Assembly (NCBI RefSeq): GCF_007004655.1
Contig: NZ_ML660103.1
Coordinates: 84,669 to 148,668 of the forward strand
From: Exilibacterium tricleocarpae
GTDB lineage: Bacteria; Pseudomonadota; Gammaproteobacteria; Pseudomonadales; Cellvibrionaceae
Direction: 5' to 3'
DNA length: 64,000 nt
Positions within the stretch are counted from its first letter, which is position 1, and the number at the start of each line of letters is the position of its first letter. A program made the translations under genes and the position numbers. Below the pieces are notes generated by a model, which saw nothing but the letters and a program-made list of their open reading frames with translations, did not search any database and was not told the origin of the DNA. This document shows, one piece after another, positions 35,095-44,092 of the stretch.

Positions 35095-35556
35095 ATGCAG
35101 GCGTATCCCCATCAATACCGGGTTCAGGCGCTGGCCGAAAGCGAGGGTGACGTCAGGCTCGCCGGCGCCGGGCTGCCGCCACTGGCATCGGCCCCGCCGC
35201 CGGAGTTCGGCGGCCCCGGCGATCGCTGGTCGCCGGAAACCCTGCTGGCAGCGGCGGTTGCGGACTGTTTTGTGTTGACATTCAGAGCCATTGCCAGGGC
35301 GTCGAAGTTTGCCTGGACATCGCTCGATTGTGAGGTGGAGGGCGTGCTCGACCAGGTCGACGGCAGCACCCGGTTTACCGCGTTCACCCTGACCGTGGCG
35401 CTGGCCGCCGATCGATCGGCCGCGGCCGGTCCGGACCTCGACCGCGAAGCGCAAAAAGCGCGAAGGCTGCTGCAAAAAGCCGAGCACAGCTGCCTGATCA
35501 CCCAATCCCTGCGGGCCGACACCCATCTCGATATCAGCATCGACCTCAACCCCTGA
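35095..35556 (+). CDS. OsmC/Ohr-family protein
   Basis: A 153-residue protein of the OsmC fold, which reduces organic hydroperoxides. The two catalytic cysteines are seen in AAAVADCFVLTF and AEHSCLITQSL, the OsmC rather than Ohr spacing. It lies between glgC and glgP with gaps of 35 and 14 nt, an odd place for a peroxidase and probably only operon sharing. Confidence 0.85.
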   Translation: MQAYPHQYRVQALAESEGDVRLAGAGLPPLASAPPPEFGGPGDRWSPETLLAAAVADCFVLTFRAIARASKFAWTSLDCEVEGVLDQVDGSTRFTAFTLTVALAADRSAAAGPDLDREAQKARRLLQKAEHSCLITQSLRADTHLDISIDLNP

Positions 35557-35570
35557 ATTGGAACCTCGCT

Positions 35571-38177
35571 ATGGAACCCTCGCTCTTCCCACTGCGCGAA
35601 CTGCCCCCGGGTCTGGAAGACCTGGCGCTACTGGCCACCGATCTGCGCTGGACCTGGAGCCACGGCGGCGACGCCCTCTGGGAGACTCTGGACCCGCAGG
35701 CCTGGAAACTGACTGAAAACCCTTATGTCGTCTTGCAGAATATCAGCCGCGAGCGCCTGCAGGCACTGGCCGAGGACAGCGAGTTCCAACTGCGCCTGCG
35801 CCGCCTGATCAGTGCCCGCAACGCCTATTGCGAACAACCCGGCTGGGTGGGGGAAACCTACCCCGAGTCACCGGTGCGGGGGATCGCCTACTTCAGTATG
35901 GAATTCGGCCTCGGCGAGGCGTTGCCGCTGTATGCCGGCGGCCTCGGTGTACTGGCCGGTGACTACCTGAAGGCGGCCAGTGACCTGGGGCTGCCCCTGG
36001 TCGGTGTAGGGCTGCTGTACCAGGAGGGTTACTTCCGCCAGACGGTGGATACCGACGGCTGGCAGCGCGAGACCTACCACTACAACGACCCCACCAGTAT
36101 TCCGGTGCGCCCGGTGTCCGGTCGCGACGGCGCCTGGATGCATGTGGATATTCGTCTGCCCTGTCGCGACGTGCGCTTTCGTATCTGGCAGGCGCAGGTT
36201 GGCCGGGTGTCGCTCTACCTGCTCGACAGCAATGATCCCCTCAACCAGCCCGGCGATCGCGGCATTACCAGCAAGCTCTACGGCGGTGGCCAGGAGCAGC
36301 GCCTGGTGCAGGAAATCGCCCTCGGTATCTGCGGTTGGCGGCTGATTGACGCCCTCGGTCTGGAGGTGGATACCTGCCATCTCAATGAGGGCCACGCCGC
36401 TTTCGCCACCATCGAGCGCACCCGGCGCTATATGGAAAAAACCGGGCTCGATTTCTGGGAGGCGCTCTGGGCCACCCGCATCGGCAACGTCTTCACCACC
36501 CACACCCCGGTGGCGGCGGGTTTCGACCGTTACGATACCGACTTGCTGCTGCGCTACAGTCGCGAATATGCCGAAAGCCTGGGCGTTGAGCCCGCCGCGC
36601 TGGGGGCCCTGGGCCGCAAAGACCCCGACGACCACGACGAACCCTTCAACATGGCCTACCTGGCGATGCGCACCTGCGGTCGCAGCAACGGCGTCAGTCG
36701 CCTGCACGGTGAGGTCAGCCGCCGCATCTTCGCCGATCTCTACCCGCGCTGGCCCCGCGCCCAGGTGCCGGTCACCCATATCACCAACGGTATTCATGTG
36801 CCCTCGTGGGACTCCCCCTGGGCCGATGCGGAGTGGACCCAGATGGCCGGCAAGGAGCGCTGGCGCAGCGATATCGCCGGGCTCGACACATCGGTGCTGG
36901 AGAACGTCAGCGACGCGGCGTTGTGGGTCGTCAACGGCCGCGAGCGCGCCGATCTGGTGGACTATGCCCGCACGCGCCTGGCCCGGCAGCTCGCCCAGCA
37001 TGACAGCGGCGAGGATTTCAGCGTGGTGTCGGCGCAGATCCTCGATCCCAATGTCCTGACCCTGGGTTTTGCCCGGCGCTTTGCCGCGTACAAGCGCCCG
37101 GACCTGTTGCTGCACGATATCGAGCGCTTCACCCGCCTGCTCACCAACCCCGAGCGGCCGGTGCAGATTATCGTCGCCGGCAAGGCGCACCCGGCGGATG
37201 AGGCCGGCAAGCGCGCGATTCAGCGCTGGCTGCAGTTTGTGCAGCGACCCGCTGTGCGCGCCCATGCCGTGTTTCTCGAAGATTACGATATCGCCCTGGC
37301 GCAGCAGTTGGTGCAGGGCGTGGATGTGTGGATCAACACCCCGCGGCGACCCTGGGAGGCCTGTGGCACCAGCGGTATGAAAGTCCTGGTCAACGGCGGT
37401 CTCAACGTCTCGTCGCTGGACGGATGGTGGGCCGAGGCCTACTCCCCGGAGGTGGGCTGGGCGCTCGGTGACGGCAGCGAACACGACGGGCCCGATGACC
37501 GGCGCCGGGCCGATGCCGCTGACGCCGAGCGTCTTTATGAGCTGTTGGAACAGGAGGTGGTGCCACTGTTTTACGAGCGCGACAGCGGCGGCGTGCCGCG
37601 CCGCTGGATTCAGCGAATGCGCACCAGTATGTCGTCACTGACCCCGCAGTACAGCACCAACCGCATGGTGCGTGAGTATATGGAGAATCTCTACATGCCC
37701 GCGGCCGCCGGCCTGGCCGCGCGCACCCGCGAGCGGGGCAAGCTGGCGCGCGAACTGCGCCGCTGGAGCCGCCAGCTCGAGCGACACTGGCACGAAGTGC
37801 ATATCGGCGATGTCTATACCCGGCAAACCCCCGACGGTTGGATTTTCCAGGTACCGGTGTACCTGGGTGGCGTCGCCCCCGATGCGGTGGATGTGCAGTT
37901 GTTTGCCGACGCGCCGGCGCCGGCGCAACAACCGTTTTGTGTCAGTATGCAAAATCGCGCTAATATCGAGGGCGCGTTAAACAGCTACCTCTATACGCTG
38001 GCGGTAGAGACCCGGCGCCCGGCCGTCGACTTCACGTCCCGGGTCGTGGCCTATCATGCCGCGGCGCAGGTGCCCGCCGAGAGTGCATTGATCGTCTGGC
38101 ACAGCGGCGAGGTAAACATTCAATCCATACAGACAGAGACGAGCGAGGATGCGACCGTTGGGAGCGAGCCGTGTTAA
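35571..38177 (+). CDS. glgP: Alpha-glucan phosphorylase (short GlgP type)
   Basis: An 868-residue enzyme of the alpha-glucan phosphorylase family with the DUF3417 N-terminal domain. It releases glucose-1-phosphate from glycogen or maltodextrin. Marks are YFSMEFGLGEALPLYAGGLG near residue 105, HLNEGHAAF, FTTHTPVAAGFD, FARRFAAYKRPDLL and the pyridoxal phosphate lysine in EACGTSGMKVLVNGG. With glgC nearby, both making and breaking of glycogen are encoded here. Confidence 0.93.
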   Translation: MEPSLFPLRELPPGLEDLALLATDLRWTWSHGGDALWETLDPQAWKLTENPYVVLQNISRERLQALAEDSEFQLRLRRLISARNAYCEQPGWVGETYPESPVRGIAYFSMEFGLGEALPLYAGGLGVLAGDYLKAASDLGLPLVGVGLLYQEGYFRQTVDTDGWQRETYHYNDPTSIPVRPVSGRDGAWMHVDIRLPCRDVRFRIWQAQVGRVSLYLLDSNDPLNQPGDRGITSKLYGGGQEQRLVQEIALGICGWRLIDALGLEVDTCHLNEGHAAFATIERTRRYMEKTGLDFWEALWATRIGNVFTTHTPVAAGFDRYDTDLLLRYSREYAESLGVEPAALGALGRKDPDDHDEPFNMAYLAMRTCGRSNGVSRLHGEVSRRIFADLYPRWPRAQVPVTHITNGIHVPSWDSPWADAEWTQMAGKERWRSDIAGLDTSVLENVSDAALWVVNGRERADLVDYARTRLARQLAQHDSGEDFSVVSAQILDPNVLTLGFARRFAAYKRPDLLLHDIERFTRLLTNPERPVQIIVAGKAHPADEAGKRAIQRWLQFVQRPAVRAHAVFLEDYDIALAQQLVQGVDVWINTPRRPWEACGTSGMKVLVNGGLNVSSLDGWWAEAYSPEVGWALGDGSEHDGPDDRRRADAADAERLYELLEQEVVPLFYERDSGGVPRRWIQRMRTSMSSLTPQYSTNRMVREYMENLYMPAAAGLAARTRERGKLARELRRWSRQLERHWHEVHIGDVYTRQTPDGWIFQVPVYLGGVAPDAVDVQLFADAPAPAQQPFCVSMQNRANIEGALNSYLYTLAVETRRPAVDFTSRVVAYHAAAQVPAESALIVWHSGEVNIQSIQTETSEDATVGSEPC

Positions 38178-38192
38178 ATCGAGGGCCACTTA

Positions 38193-38642
38193 GTGGGGGC
38201 TTTGGCGGAGAGTTACCGCGTCGTGCTCGACTGGTTTGCCGCGCATCCCCATATCGTCACCAAAGTCGCGCTGGGCTCCCTGGCGCTGGCGGTGGTATCG
38301 CTCGGGTTGTTGGTCGTTGCGGTCTCGCGCATGCCCGCAGATTACTTCGTGGCCGGCACAGTGCCGCGGGCGAGCTGGCGCGACCGCCATCCGCTGCTGC
38401 GCCTCGTGCTCAGGGTACTCAAGAGCCTGGCCGGGCTGGTGTTGTTGCTAACCGGGGTGGTGTTGCTGTTTGTGCCCGGCCAGGGGCTGCTGACGATCCT
38501 GATAGGGGTCAGTCTGTTGGAATTTCCCGGCAAGCGACGGCTGGAACTGGCCATGGCGCGCGAACGTCATGTGTTGAAGACGATCAACTGGATTCGCGCC
38601 CGGGCCAAGCAGCCACCGCTGATTGTTGAGCCGCTGCCTTGA
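38193..38642 (+). CDS. Small membrane protein, PGPGW-like
   Basis: A 149-residue protein with two to three membrane segments (about 26-46, VALGSLALAVVSLGLLVVAV, and 73-95, SLAGLVLLLTGVVLLFVPGQ). The VPGQGLLTILIGVSLL word fits the small PGPGW transmembrane family of unknown role. The start is GTG, 16 nt after glgP. Confidence 0.75.
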   Translation: MGALAESYRVVLDWFAAHPHIVTKVALGSLALAVVSLGLLVVAVSRMPADYFVAGTVPRASWRDRHPLLRLVLRVLKSLAGLVLLLTGVVLLFVPGQGLLTILIGVSLLEFPGKRRLELAMARERHVLKTINWIRARAKQPPLIVEPLP

Positions 38643-38729
38643 GCCGTACCTATCGCAACTAATGGCACCTCCTTAAGCAGACCTACCTCCAATACCTCGA
38701 TCGAGATAGGAAAAAATAGCGTGAGAGTC

Positions 38730-38812
38730 GAATGGCACTTAGTTAAGCGTATCTGCATCAGTCTATCGGTCACCGCTCCAATCACATCGATCTTGATTAA
38801 GTGTACCGAAGG
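38730..38812 (+). repeat. 83-bp direct repeat, left copy (partner 46909-46991)
   Basis: A gapless hand alignment with 46909-46991 gives about 62 identities in 83 positions, including GAATGGCACT, TCAGT, CCGCTCCA and TTAAG-GTAC words. The two copies flank the V-ATPase operon in the same orientation. Confidence 0.7.
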
Positions 38813-38815
38813 TAG

Positions 38816-38955
38816 TTAAGCAACTATGTGCTAATTGATCGGTCTGGCCCTGGCTGAAGCCTTCAGAAACACGTCGTGAACCCATCCCTGGGGACTTCTC
38901 GACAGCATCCCTGCTGTCGAGAGTTTCTGAAGGCTTCAGCCAGGACCAGACCTAC
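38816..38955 (+). repeat. Dispersed palindromic element, copy C
   Basis: Arms at 38841-38870 and 38923-38952 pair at 29 of 30 positions around a 52-nt loop, the shortest of the four. The inner CGACAGCATCCCTGCTGTCG hairpin is present. The left arm is identical to that of copy D on the other side of the V-ATPase operon, while its tail and loop point the opposite way. Confidence 0.85.
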
Positions 38956-39110
38956 GTGCTATTCGCGTGAGAGTCAATAAATTGCACAAATCCGCTTAAG
39001 GAAGTGCCGTACCAATCGTATCTAATCTGTCCCTCGCTTGACGAAGATCATCTTACCTTTTGTCAAAGCGGGTATGTTTACGCCTGGCCTCCAGGTTCGA
39101 GACTGTTTTG

Positions 39111-40445
39111 ATGCACGGCTACTTCACCAGCTATAGCGATATCATCAGTATTGTCGGTGACATCGTCAGTATCCGTCTGCCTGCGGCCGAGATGGTGCAG
39201 CAGCCGATTCGCAATCGCGACCTGGCGATGATCGACCAGGACGGGCAAAAAATATCGCTGGCGCAGATCGTGCGGCTGCAACAGGACGTGGTGTCGCTGC
39301 AGGTGTTCGGCGGCTCCAAAGGCCTGTCGAACCGCTGTTCGGTGCGCTTTCTCGGCGAGCCTATGCGGGCGTTTTACTCTACGCATATTCTCGGGCGTAT
39401 TTTCAACGGCTCCGGCGAGCCGGTCGACACCGGACCGGACCTGTCACTGGAACCGAAGTTTGCCATCAACGGGCCCACCGTCAACCCGGTCAGCCGGGTG
39501 CTGGCATCGCGGATGATTCGCACCGATATCCCGATGATCGATGTCTTCAACAGCCTTGTCGAGAGCCAGAAAATCCCGATTTTTTCCGTACCCGGCGAGC
39601 CCTACAATGCGCTGCTGGCGCGCATCGGTATCCAGGCCGATGCCGACATCGTCGTCTTCGGCGGTCTCGGTTTGAGCTTCGACGATTTTCATTTTTTCCG
39701 CCACGCCTTCGAGCAGGCGGGTGTGCTGTCGCGCACGGTCATGTACATCAATCAATCCTCCGATCCGGTGGTGGAGCGGCTGATGGTCCCCGATATGGCG
39801 CTGGCGGTGGCGGAGCGCTTTGCGGTGGAGGAGGGCAAGCGGGTGCTGGTGCTGCTCACCGATATGACCGCCTTTGCCGATGCCATGAAAGAGATCGGCA
39901 TCAGCATGGAGGCTATCCCCTCCAACCGCGGCTATATGGGTGACCTGTATTCGCAGTTGGCACGGCGCTATGAAAAAGCCTGCGATTTCAAAGGCGCGGG
40001 CTCGGTCACCATTCTCTCCGTGACTACTATGCCGAGCGGCGATATCACCCACCCGGTGCCCGACAATACCGGCTATATCACCGAGGGGCAGTTTTACCTC
40101 CACGACGGTCAACTGGATCCGTTCGGCTCGCTGTCGCGCTTGAAGCAGCATGTGATCGGCAGCGAGACCCGGGAGGACCACGGCCAGATCATGAACACCA
40201 TGATTCGCTACTACGCCGAGGGCGTGGACGCCGAGCGCAAGCAGGCGATGGCGTTCGATCTCAGTGATTTCGATAAAAAACTCCTGCACTTTGCCGAGCA
40301 GTTTCGCCGGCGTTTTATGGCGCTGGATGTGGCCATGCCGCTGGAGCAGGCGCTCGACGGGTGCTGGAAGTTACTGGCGGAGTGTTTCGATCCCGCCGAG
40401 GTGGTGATCAAACAGGAACTCAAAGACAAATACTGGTTGTCGTGA
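39111..40445 (+). CDS. atpB: V-type ATP synthase/ATPase subunit B
   Basis: A 444-residue non-catalytic nucleotide-binding subunit. It has the beta-barrel start (DIISIVGDIVSIRLP), LGRIFNGSGEPVDTGP, a degenerate P-loop region (IPIFSVPGEPYNALLARIG), the B-subunit word LLTDMTAFADAMKEIG and PSGDITHPVPDNTGYITEGQ spread over about 322-341. I use ATG 39111; the frame is open to TTG 39060. The gene leads this operon, whereas in chlamydiae and spirochaetes B follows A. Confidence 0.93.
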   Translation: MHGYFTSYSDIISIVGDIVSIRLPAAEMVQQPIRNRDLAMIDQDGQKISLAQIVRLQQDVVSLQVFGGSKGLSNRCSVRFLGEPMRAFYSTHILGRIFNGSGEPVDTGPDLSLEPKFAINGPTVNPVSRVLASRMIRTDIPMIDVFNSLVESQKIPIFSVPGEPYNALLARIGIQADADIVVFGGLGLSFDDFHFFRHAFEQAGVLSRTVMYINQSSDPVVERLMVPDMALAVAERFAVEEGKRVLVLLTDMTAFADAMKEIGISMEAIPSNRGYMGDLYSQLARRYEKACDFKGAGSVTILSVTTMPSGDITHPVPDNTGYITEGQFYLHDGQLDPFGSLSRLKQHVIGSETREDHGQIMNTMIRYYAEGVDAERKQAMAFDLSDFDKKLLHFAEQFRRRFMALDVAMPLEQALDGCWKLLAECFDPAEVVIKQELKDKYWLS

Positions 40446-40452
40446 GCGGAAT

Positions 40453-41064
40453 ATGGCCAAGCTCTCACTGAACAAAAATGTGTTGAACCGCGAAAAACAG
40501 CAGTTGCAAAACTTGCAGCATTACCTGCCGGCGCTGGAATTAAAACGCGAACAGCTAATGGTGCAAAAAAAACACACCGAACAGGCGTTGCAGCGCCTGC
40601 GGGGGGAACTCGCCGACTTGCAAAACCAACTGGCTCGCAAACTGCCGATGCTCGAGCGCAGTGCGGCCGCGCTGCAGGGGCTGGTGTCGGTGCGGGCTGT
40701 GCACACCGGGCGTGAAAACCTGTTGGGACTGGTGCTGCCGGTGTTCACCGGTGTCGATATCGACACCGCGCTCTACAGTTACTGGGACACCCCGCACTGG
40801 GTGGAGACCTATCTGGATTTTGTGCGCCGCGCCATCGAAGCGCGGCTGGCGCTGGCGGTGCTGGAGGAGCGCCAACAGATCATCAGTGCCGCCTTGAAAA
40901 CCACCACCCAGCGGGTCAACTTGTTCGACAAGGTACTGATTCCCGAAACCCGGGCCAATATCCGCACCATTCGCCTGTTTCTCGACGACCAGGAGCGCGC
41001 CGCGGTGGTGCGCGCTAAATTGGCAAAACGCAAAACCGCCGCCCTGGCGGGAGCCGAACCGTGA
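40453..41064 (+). CDS. atpD: V-type ATPase subunit D (central stalk)
   Basis: A 203-residue helical protein: an N-terminal coiled coil (LSLNKNVLNREKQQLQNLQH), a middle insertion and a C-terminal helix with RVNLFDKVLIPETRANIRTI, the conserved subunit D word. Subunit D is the rotor shaft turned by the A3B3 head. It lies 7 nt after atpB and overlaps atpI by 4 nt. Confidence 0.93.
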   Translation: MAKLSLNKNVLNREKQQLQNLQHYLPALELKREQLMVQKKHTEQALQRLRGELADLQNQLARKLPMLERSAAALQGLVSVRAVHTGRENLLGLVLPVFTGVDIDTALYSYWDTPHWVETYLDFVRRAIEARLALAVLEERQQIISAALKTTTQRVNLFDKVLIPETRANIRTIRLFLDDQERAAVVRAKLAKRKTAALAGAEP

Positions 41065-42845
41065 GCATAGCGGCGCAGATGCGCATGACGCTGCTCGGTC
41101 CGCTGGATCAGAAAGCGGCCATTGTCGAGGCGTTGCAGCGCCTCGGGGTCGCCCATTTAATCGCCCCGCCGGGGGCGCACCCCGAAGTGACCGGCACGGC
41201 GGCGGGAGTGCGGCGCCTGCGCCAGGCGCGCGATTACCTGCAGGGCGCCACCCACCGGCGGCGCTTGTTTCGGCCCCGCCAACCGGTGGATATCGAGGCG
41301 CTGGTCGAGCGGGTACTGGCCAACCGGCGCGCCCGCGGTGAAGTGATCGACCGCATTGAAGCGCTCAAGCAACACTACCGGGCGCTGCGACCCTGGGGCG
41401 ATTTCCACTACCCGGCGCTCAGCGAACTCGACGGCTACCGGCTCTGGTTTTATCGCCTGCCGCTGCATGAAGTCGATCCGTTTAAAGACCTGCGGCTGCC
41501 CTGGGCGCGGGTCAGCACCGATCACCGTTACCAGTACCTGATAGTGATTGCCGAAGACGAAGCGGCGTTGCAGGAGATTCCGTTTCCGCGCTCCCACACC
41601 GGCGGCCAGTCGCTCAGCCAAGTGCGTGAGCAACTTGATATACAAGAGGCGCGACTCGAGGAAATTGAAATCGAGCGGGTGACCCTGACCCGCTGGATTT
41701 ACAGTTTCGACCAGGGACTGGCGGCGCTGGCCGACAGCACCGACCTGCGCGAAGCGCTCGACTGGTGTGAGGGTGACCGGGAATTTTTCAGTTTGCGCTG
41801 CTGGGTGCCGGCCGATCGGGTGGAGCAACTGCAACCGCTGCGGGACCTGGGTGCCGCCTGGTCGCTGGAGCCGGCCACCGGAGCCGACAATCCGCCGACC
41901 CTGCTGCGCAACCGCCGGCCGTTCGACAGCGGCAGTGATCTGATCGGATTTTTTCAGGTGCCCGGTTATCACAGCCTCGATGCCTCGGCCGCCATGTTTT
42001 TGTCTTTCTCGCTGTTTTTCGCCGTGATTCTCGCCGATGCCGGCTATGCGGCGGTGGTCGGTGTGGTGCTGTGGCCGCTGCGCCAGCGGCTGGGGCGACG
42101 GCTGCGCCAGTTGGGGGTCGCCATGGTGGCCGCCGGTATCGGCTACGGCGTATTGGTGGGCAGTTATTTTGGTCTGACACCGGCGCCCCAGAGTCTGCCC
42201 GGACAGCTGCGGGTGCTCGACATCAACGACTTCGACAGCATGATCAAACTGTCGATAACCGTCGGCGTGTCGCACTTGCTGCTCGCCCACTGCATGCGCT
42301 TGTGGCACCTGCGCAGCAGTCTCGCCGCGCTCGGCCCGTTGGGCTGGATGTTAGTGATCAGCGGTGGTTTTTTGGCCTGGTGGATTTACATCGGGGCAGT
42401 AACCGGCGAAGCTGCCGTGACGGCAGCCACAGCCGCTGTGGTGTTTGGCGCACTGGGCATTTTGCTGTTCAGCAATCCCGTGGCGGTAACCGACTGGCGC
42501 ACGCTGCTGCAGCGTCTGGGTGCCGGCTTCACCGGGCTCTACGGGATTTCCCGCGCCTTCAGCGATATTCTCAGTTATATCCGCCTGTTTGCCCTGGGGC
42601 TGGCCAGCGCCTCGCTTGCGGTGACGTTTAACCAACTGGCGGCGACTGCGCAACAGACCTGGCCGGGGTACGGCCTGTTGCTGGCGTTTCTGGTGTTGCT
42701 GATCGGCCACGGGCTCAATTTTATTCTCGCCATTATGGGCGGCGTGATTCACAGCCTGCGCCTGAACCTGCTCGAGTTCAACAATTGGGCGGTAGAGGGC
42801 GAGGGCTACCCGTTTCGTTTTTTCAACAAGCGCGAGGAGTCGTGA
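41061..42845 (+). CDS. atpI: V-type ATPase subunit I (membrane stator, a-subunit equivalent)
   Basis: A 594-residue protein: a soluble N-terminal half (about 1-300) and a C-terminal half with about seven membrane helices (FLSFSLFFAVILADAGYAAV, SRAFSDILSYIRLFALGLAS, LLLAFLVLLIGHGLNFILAI). The arginine in SYIRLFALG corresponds to the essential ion-channel arginine. The start is GTG, overlapping atpD. Confidence 0.92.
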   Translation: MSIAAQMRMTLLGPLDQKAAIVEALQRLGVAHLIAPPGAHPEVTGTAAGVRRLRQARDYLQGATHRRRLFRPRQPVDIEALVERVLANRRARGEVIDRIEALKQHYRALRPWGDFHYPALSELDGYRLWFYRLPLHEVDPFKDLRLPWARVSTDHRYQYLIVIAEDEAALQEIPFPRSHTGGQSLSQVREQLDIQEARLEEIEIERVTLTRWIYSFDQGLAALADSTDLREALDWCEGDREFFSLRCWVPADRVEQLQPLRDLGAAWSLEPATGADNPPTLLRNRRPFDSGSDLIGFFQVPGYHSLDASAAMFLSFSLFFAVILADAGYAAVVGVVLWPLRQRLGRRLRQLGVAMVAAGIGYGVLVGSYFGLTPAPQSLPGQLRVLDINDFDSMIKLSITVGVSHLLLAHCMRLWHLRSSLAALGPLGWMLVISGGFLAWWIYIGAVTGEAAVTAATAAVVFGALGILLFSNPVAVTDWRTLLQRLGAGFTGLYGISRAFSDILSYIRLFALGLASASLAVTFNQLAATAQQTWPGYGLLLAFLVLLIGHGLNFILAIMGGVIHSLRLNLLEFNNWAVEGEGYPFRFFNKREES

Positions 42846-43315
42846 TGGACGTGGGGATGGAAGTGGTGACGATACAGATGCTTGGCTGGATCGGCATTTT
42901 CGCACCGGTGGCACTGGGTGTTGCCGGCAGTTGCATCGGCTGTGCGCGGGTGGGACAGGCTGCCGCCGGCGCCATGTTGGATTGCGACAGCGGCTACGGA
43001 AAGTTTATCGGTCTGGCGGCCATGCCCTCCACCCAGGCTATTTTCGGGATTGTGATTATGTTTACCCTGAATCGCGAAATCGAGCCAGAGGCGGCGGCGG
43101 GCCTGTTCGCCCTCGGCGTGCTCTCCGGCGCGGCCCTGATGGTCAGCGCCATTTACCAGGGGCGGGCATTGATCGCGGCGGTCAATGCCTCGAAAAACAA
43201 ACCGGAAATTTTCGGCCTGGTGTTGGCGCCGGCCGCCATTGTCGAGGGCTTCGCCGTGTTCGCTTTCGTTTTTACGCTGGTGCTGAGCGGCTCACTGCCG
43301 GGTGCGGGGGGCTGA
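42845..43315 (+). CDS. atpK: V-type ATPase rotor subunit K, probably sodium-binding
   Basis: A 156-residue, four-helix membrane rotor subunit made of two hairpins. Counted from the ATG, Thr63-Gln64 (in MPSTQAIFG), Gln105 and Glu134 (in IVEGFAV) sit where Enterococcus hirae NtpK has its Na+ ligands Thr64, Gln65, Gln110 and Glu139. This supports Na+ coupling, by inference from published NtpK residues recalled rather than aligned with software. Only the second hairpin carries the carboxylate, as usual for K. The start overlaps the atpI stop (TGATG). Confidence 0.9.
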   Translation: MDVGMEVVTIQMLGWIGIFAPVALGVAGSCIGCARVGQAAAGAMLDCDSGYGKFIGLAAMPSTQAIFGIVIMFTLNREIEPEAAAGLFALGVLSGAALMVSAIYQGRALIAAVNASKNKPEIFGLVLAPAAIVEGFAVFAFVFTLVLSGSLPGAGG

Positions 43316-43318
43316 ACC

Positions 43319-44092
43319 GTGGTGGATACGGAACACGAGGCGCAGCCGGCCAGCCTGCATTCGCGCGGTGTGGAACAGTTGCTGGAACGACTGCGGGAAA
43401 AGGGCGTAGCGGCGGGCCGCGCCGAGGCGCAGCGCATTGTCGATGAGGCGCAGCGGCGCGCCGACTGGATGTTGGAACAGGCGCAGGAAGAGGCTCGCAG
43501 TGTTCTCGAAGAAGCCGAAAAAGAGGCCGCCTTTGCCCGCGAGGCCGGCCGCGAGGCGCTGGCGCTGGCCGCGCGGGATACGCTGCTGAAATTGAAGGAA
43601 CAATTGGTCACCCAGTTCAGTGAGAGCTTTCGCCGCAGCGTCAACAACACCCTGGCGCGCAAGGAGCTGCTGGCGGAACTGGTGCTGGAAATTGCCGGGC
43701 GGGCGCCGCGCGCCGAGAAACCCAGTACAGTTTATCTGTGTGCTGAGCCCGAGGCTGAGCCTTCTGCCGACAGCGCCAAGTTGCGCCGCGAGCCGCTGCT
43801 GACCTTGCTAACTACCGAACTGCAGGGGTTGCTGCGTGAAGGGATCGAGTTGAAAACTCAAGCCGGCAAACACACCGGGGTGAAGTTGACCTTGCACGAC
43901 AAAGCCGTATCCGTGGACCTCACCGACGGTGTTATCGCCGAGATTCTGCTGTCCTATCTACAGCCGCGGTTTCGCGCCTTATTGGAGGGTGTTGAGTTGG
44001 AAGGCGTAAAGTTGGAAGAGAGAGACAAGGACAGCGCGGCACCGGCGCCAGCCCCGGAGACGCCGCCAACGCCGGGTGCCGAGCCGCAATGA
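43319..44092 (+). CDS. atpE: V-type ATPase subunit E (peripheral stalk)
   Basis: A 257-residue protein with a long N-terminal coiled coil (GVEQLLERLREKGVAAGRAE, then EAQEEARSVLEEAEKEAAFA) and a C-terminal globular part, as expected for the E stalk subunit. The last 20 residues are Pro/Ala-rich. The start is GTG 43319, 3 nt after atpK. In the usual order E comes first in the operon; here it is fifth. Confidence 0.85.
   Translation: MVDTEHEAQPASLHSRGVEQLLERLREKGVAAGRAEAQRIVDEAQRRADWMLEQAQEEARSVLEEAEKEAAFAREAGREALALAARDTLLKLKEQLVTQFSESFRRSVNNTLARKELLAELVLEIAGRAPRAEKPSTVYLCAEPEAEPSADSAKLRREPLLTLLTTELQGLLREGIELKTQAGKHTGVKLTLHDKAVSVDLTDGVIAEILLSYLQPRFRALLEGVELEGVKLEERDKDSAAPAPAPETPPTPGAEPQ

Larger units (their letters stand above)
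38643..39110. other. Repeat-bearing gap upstream of the V-ATPase operon
   Basis: No gene seen. It holds an 83-bp segment (38730-38812) repeated at 46909-46991 and palindromic copy C (38816-38955). The promoter of the V-ATPase operon should lie in the last 150 nt, but I could not single one out. Confidence 0.55.

Noticed and set aside
35868..37484. 538-codon frame antisense to glgP
   Set aside because: Shadow frame opposite a conserved enzyme; its composition is skewed to His, Gly and Ala without recognisable domains.
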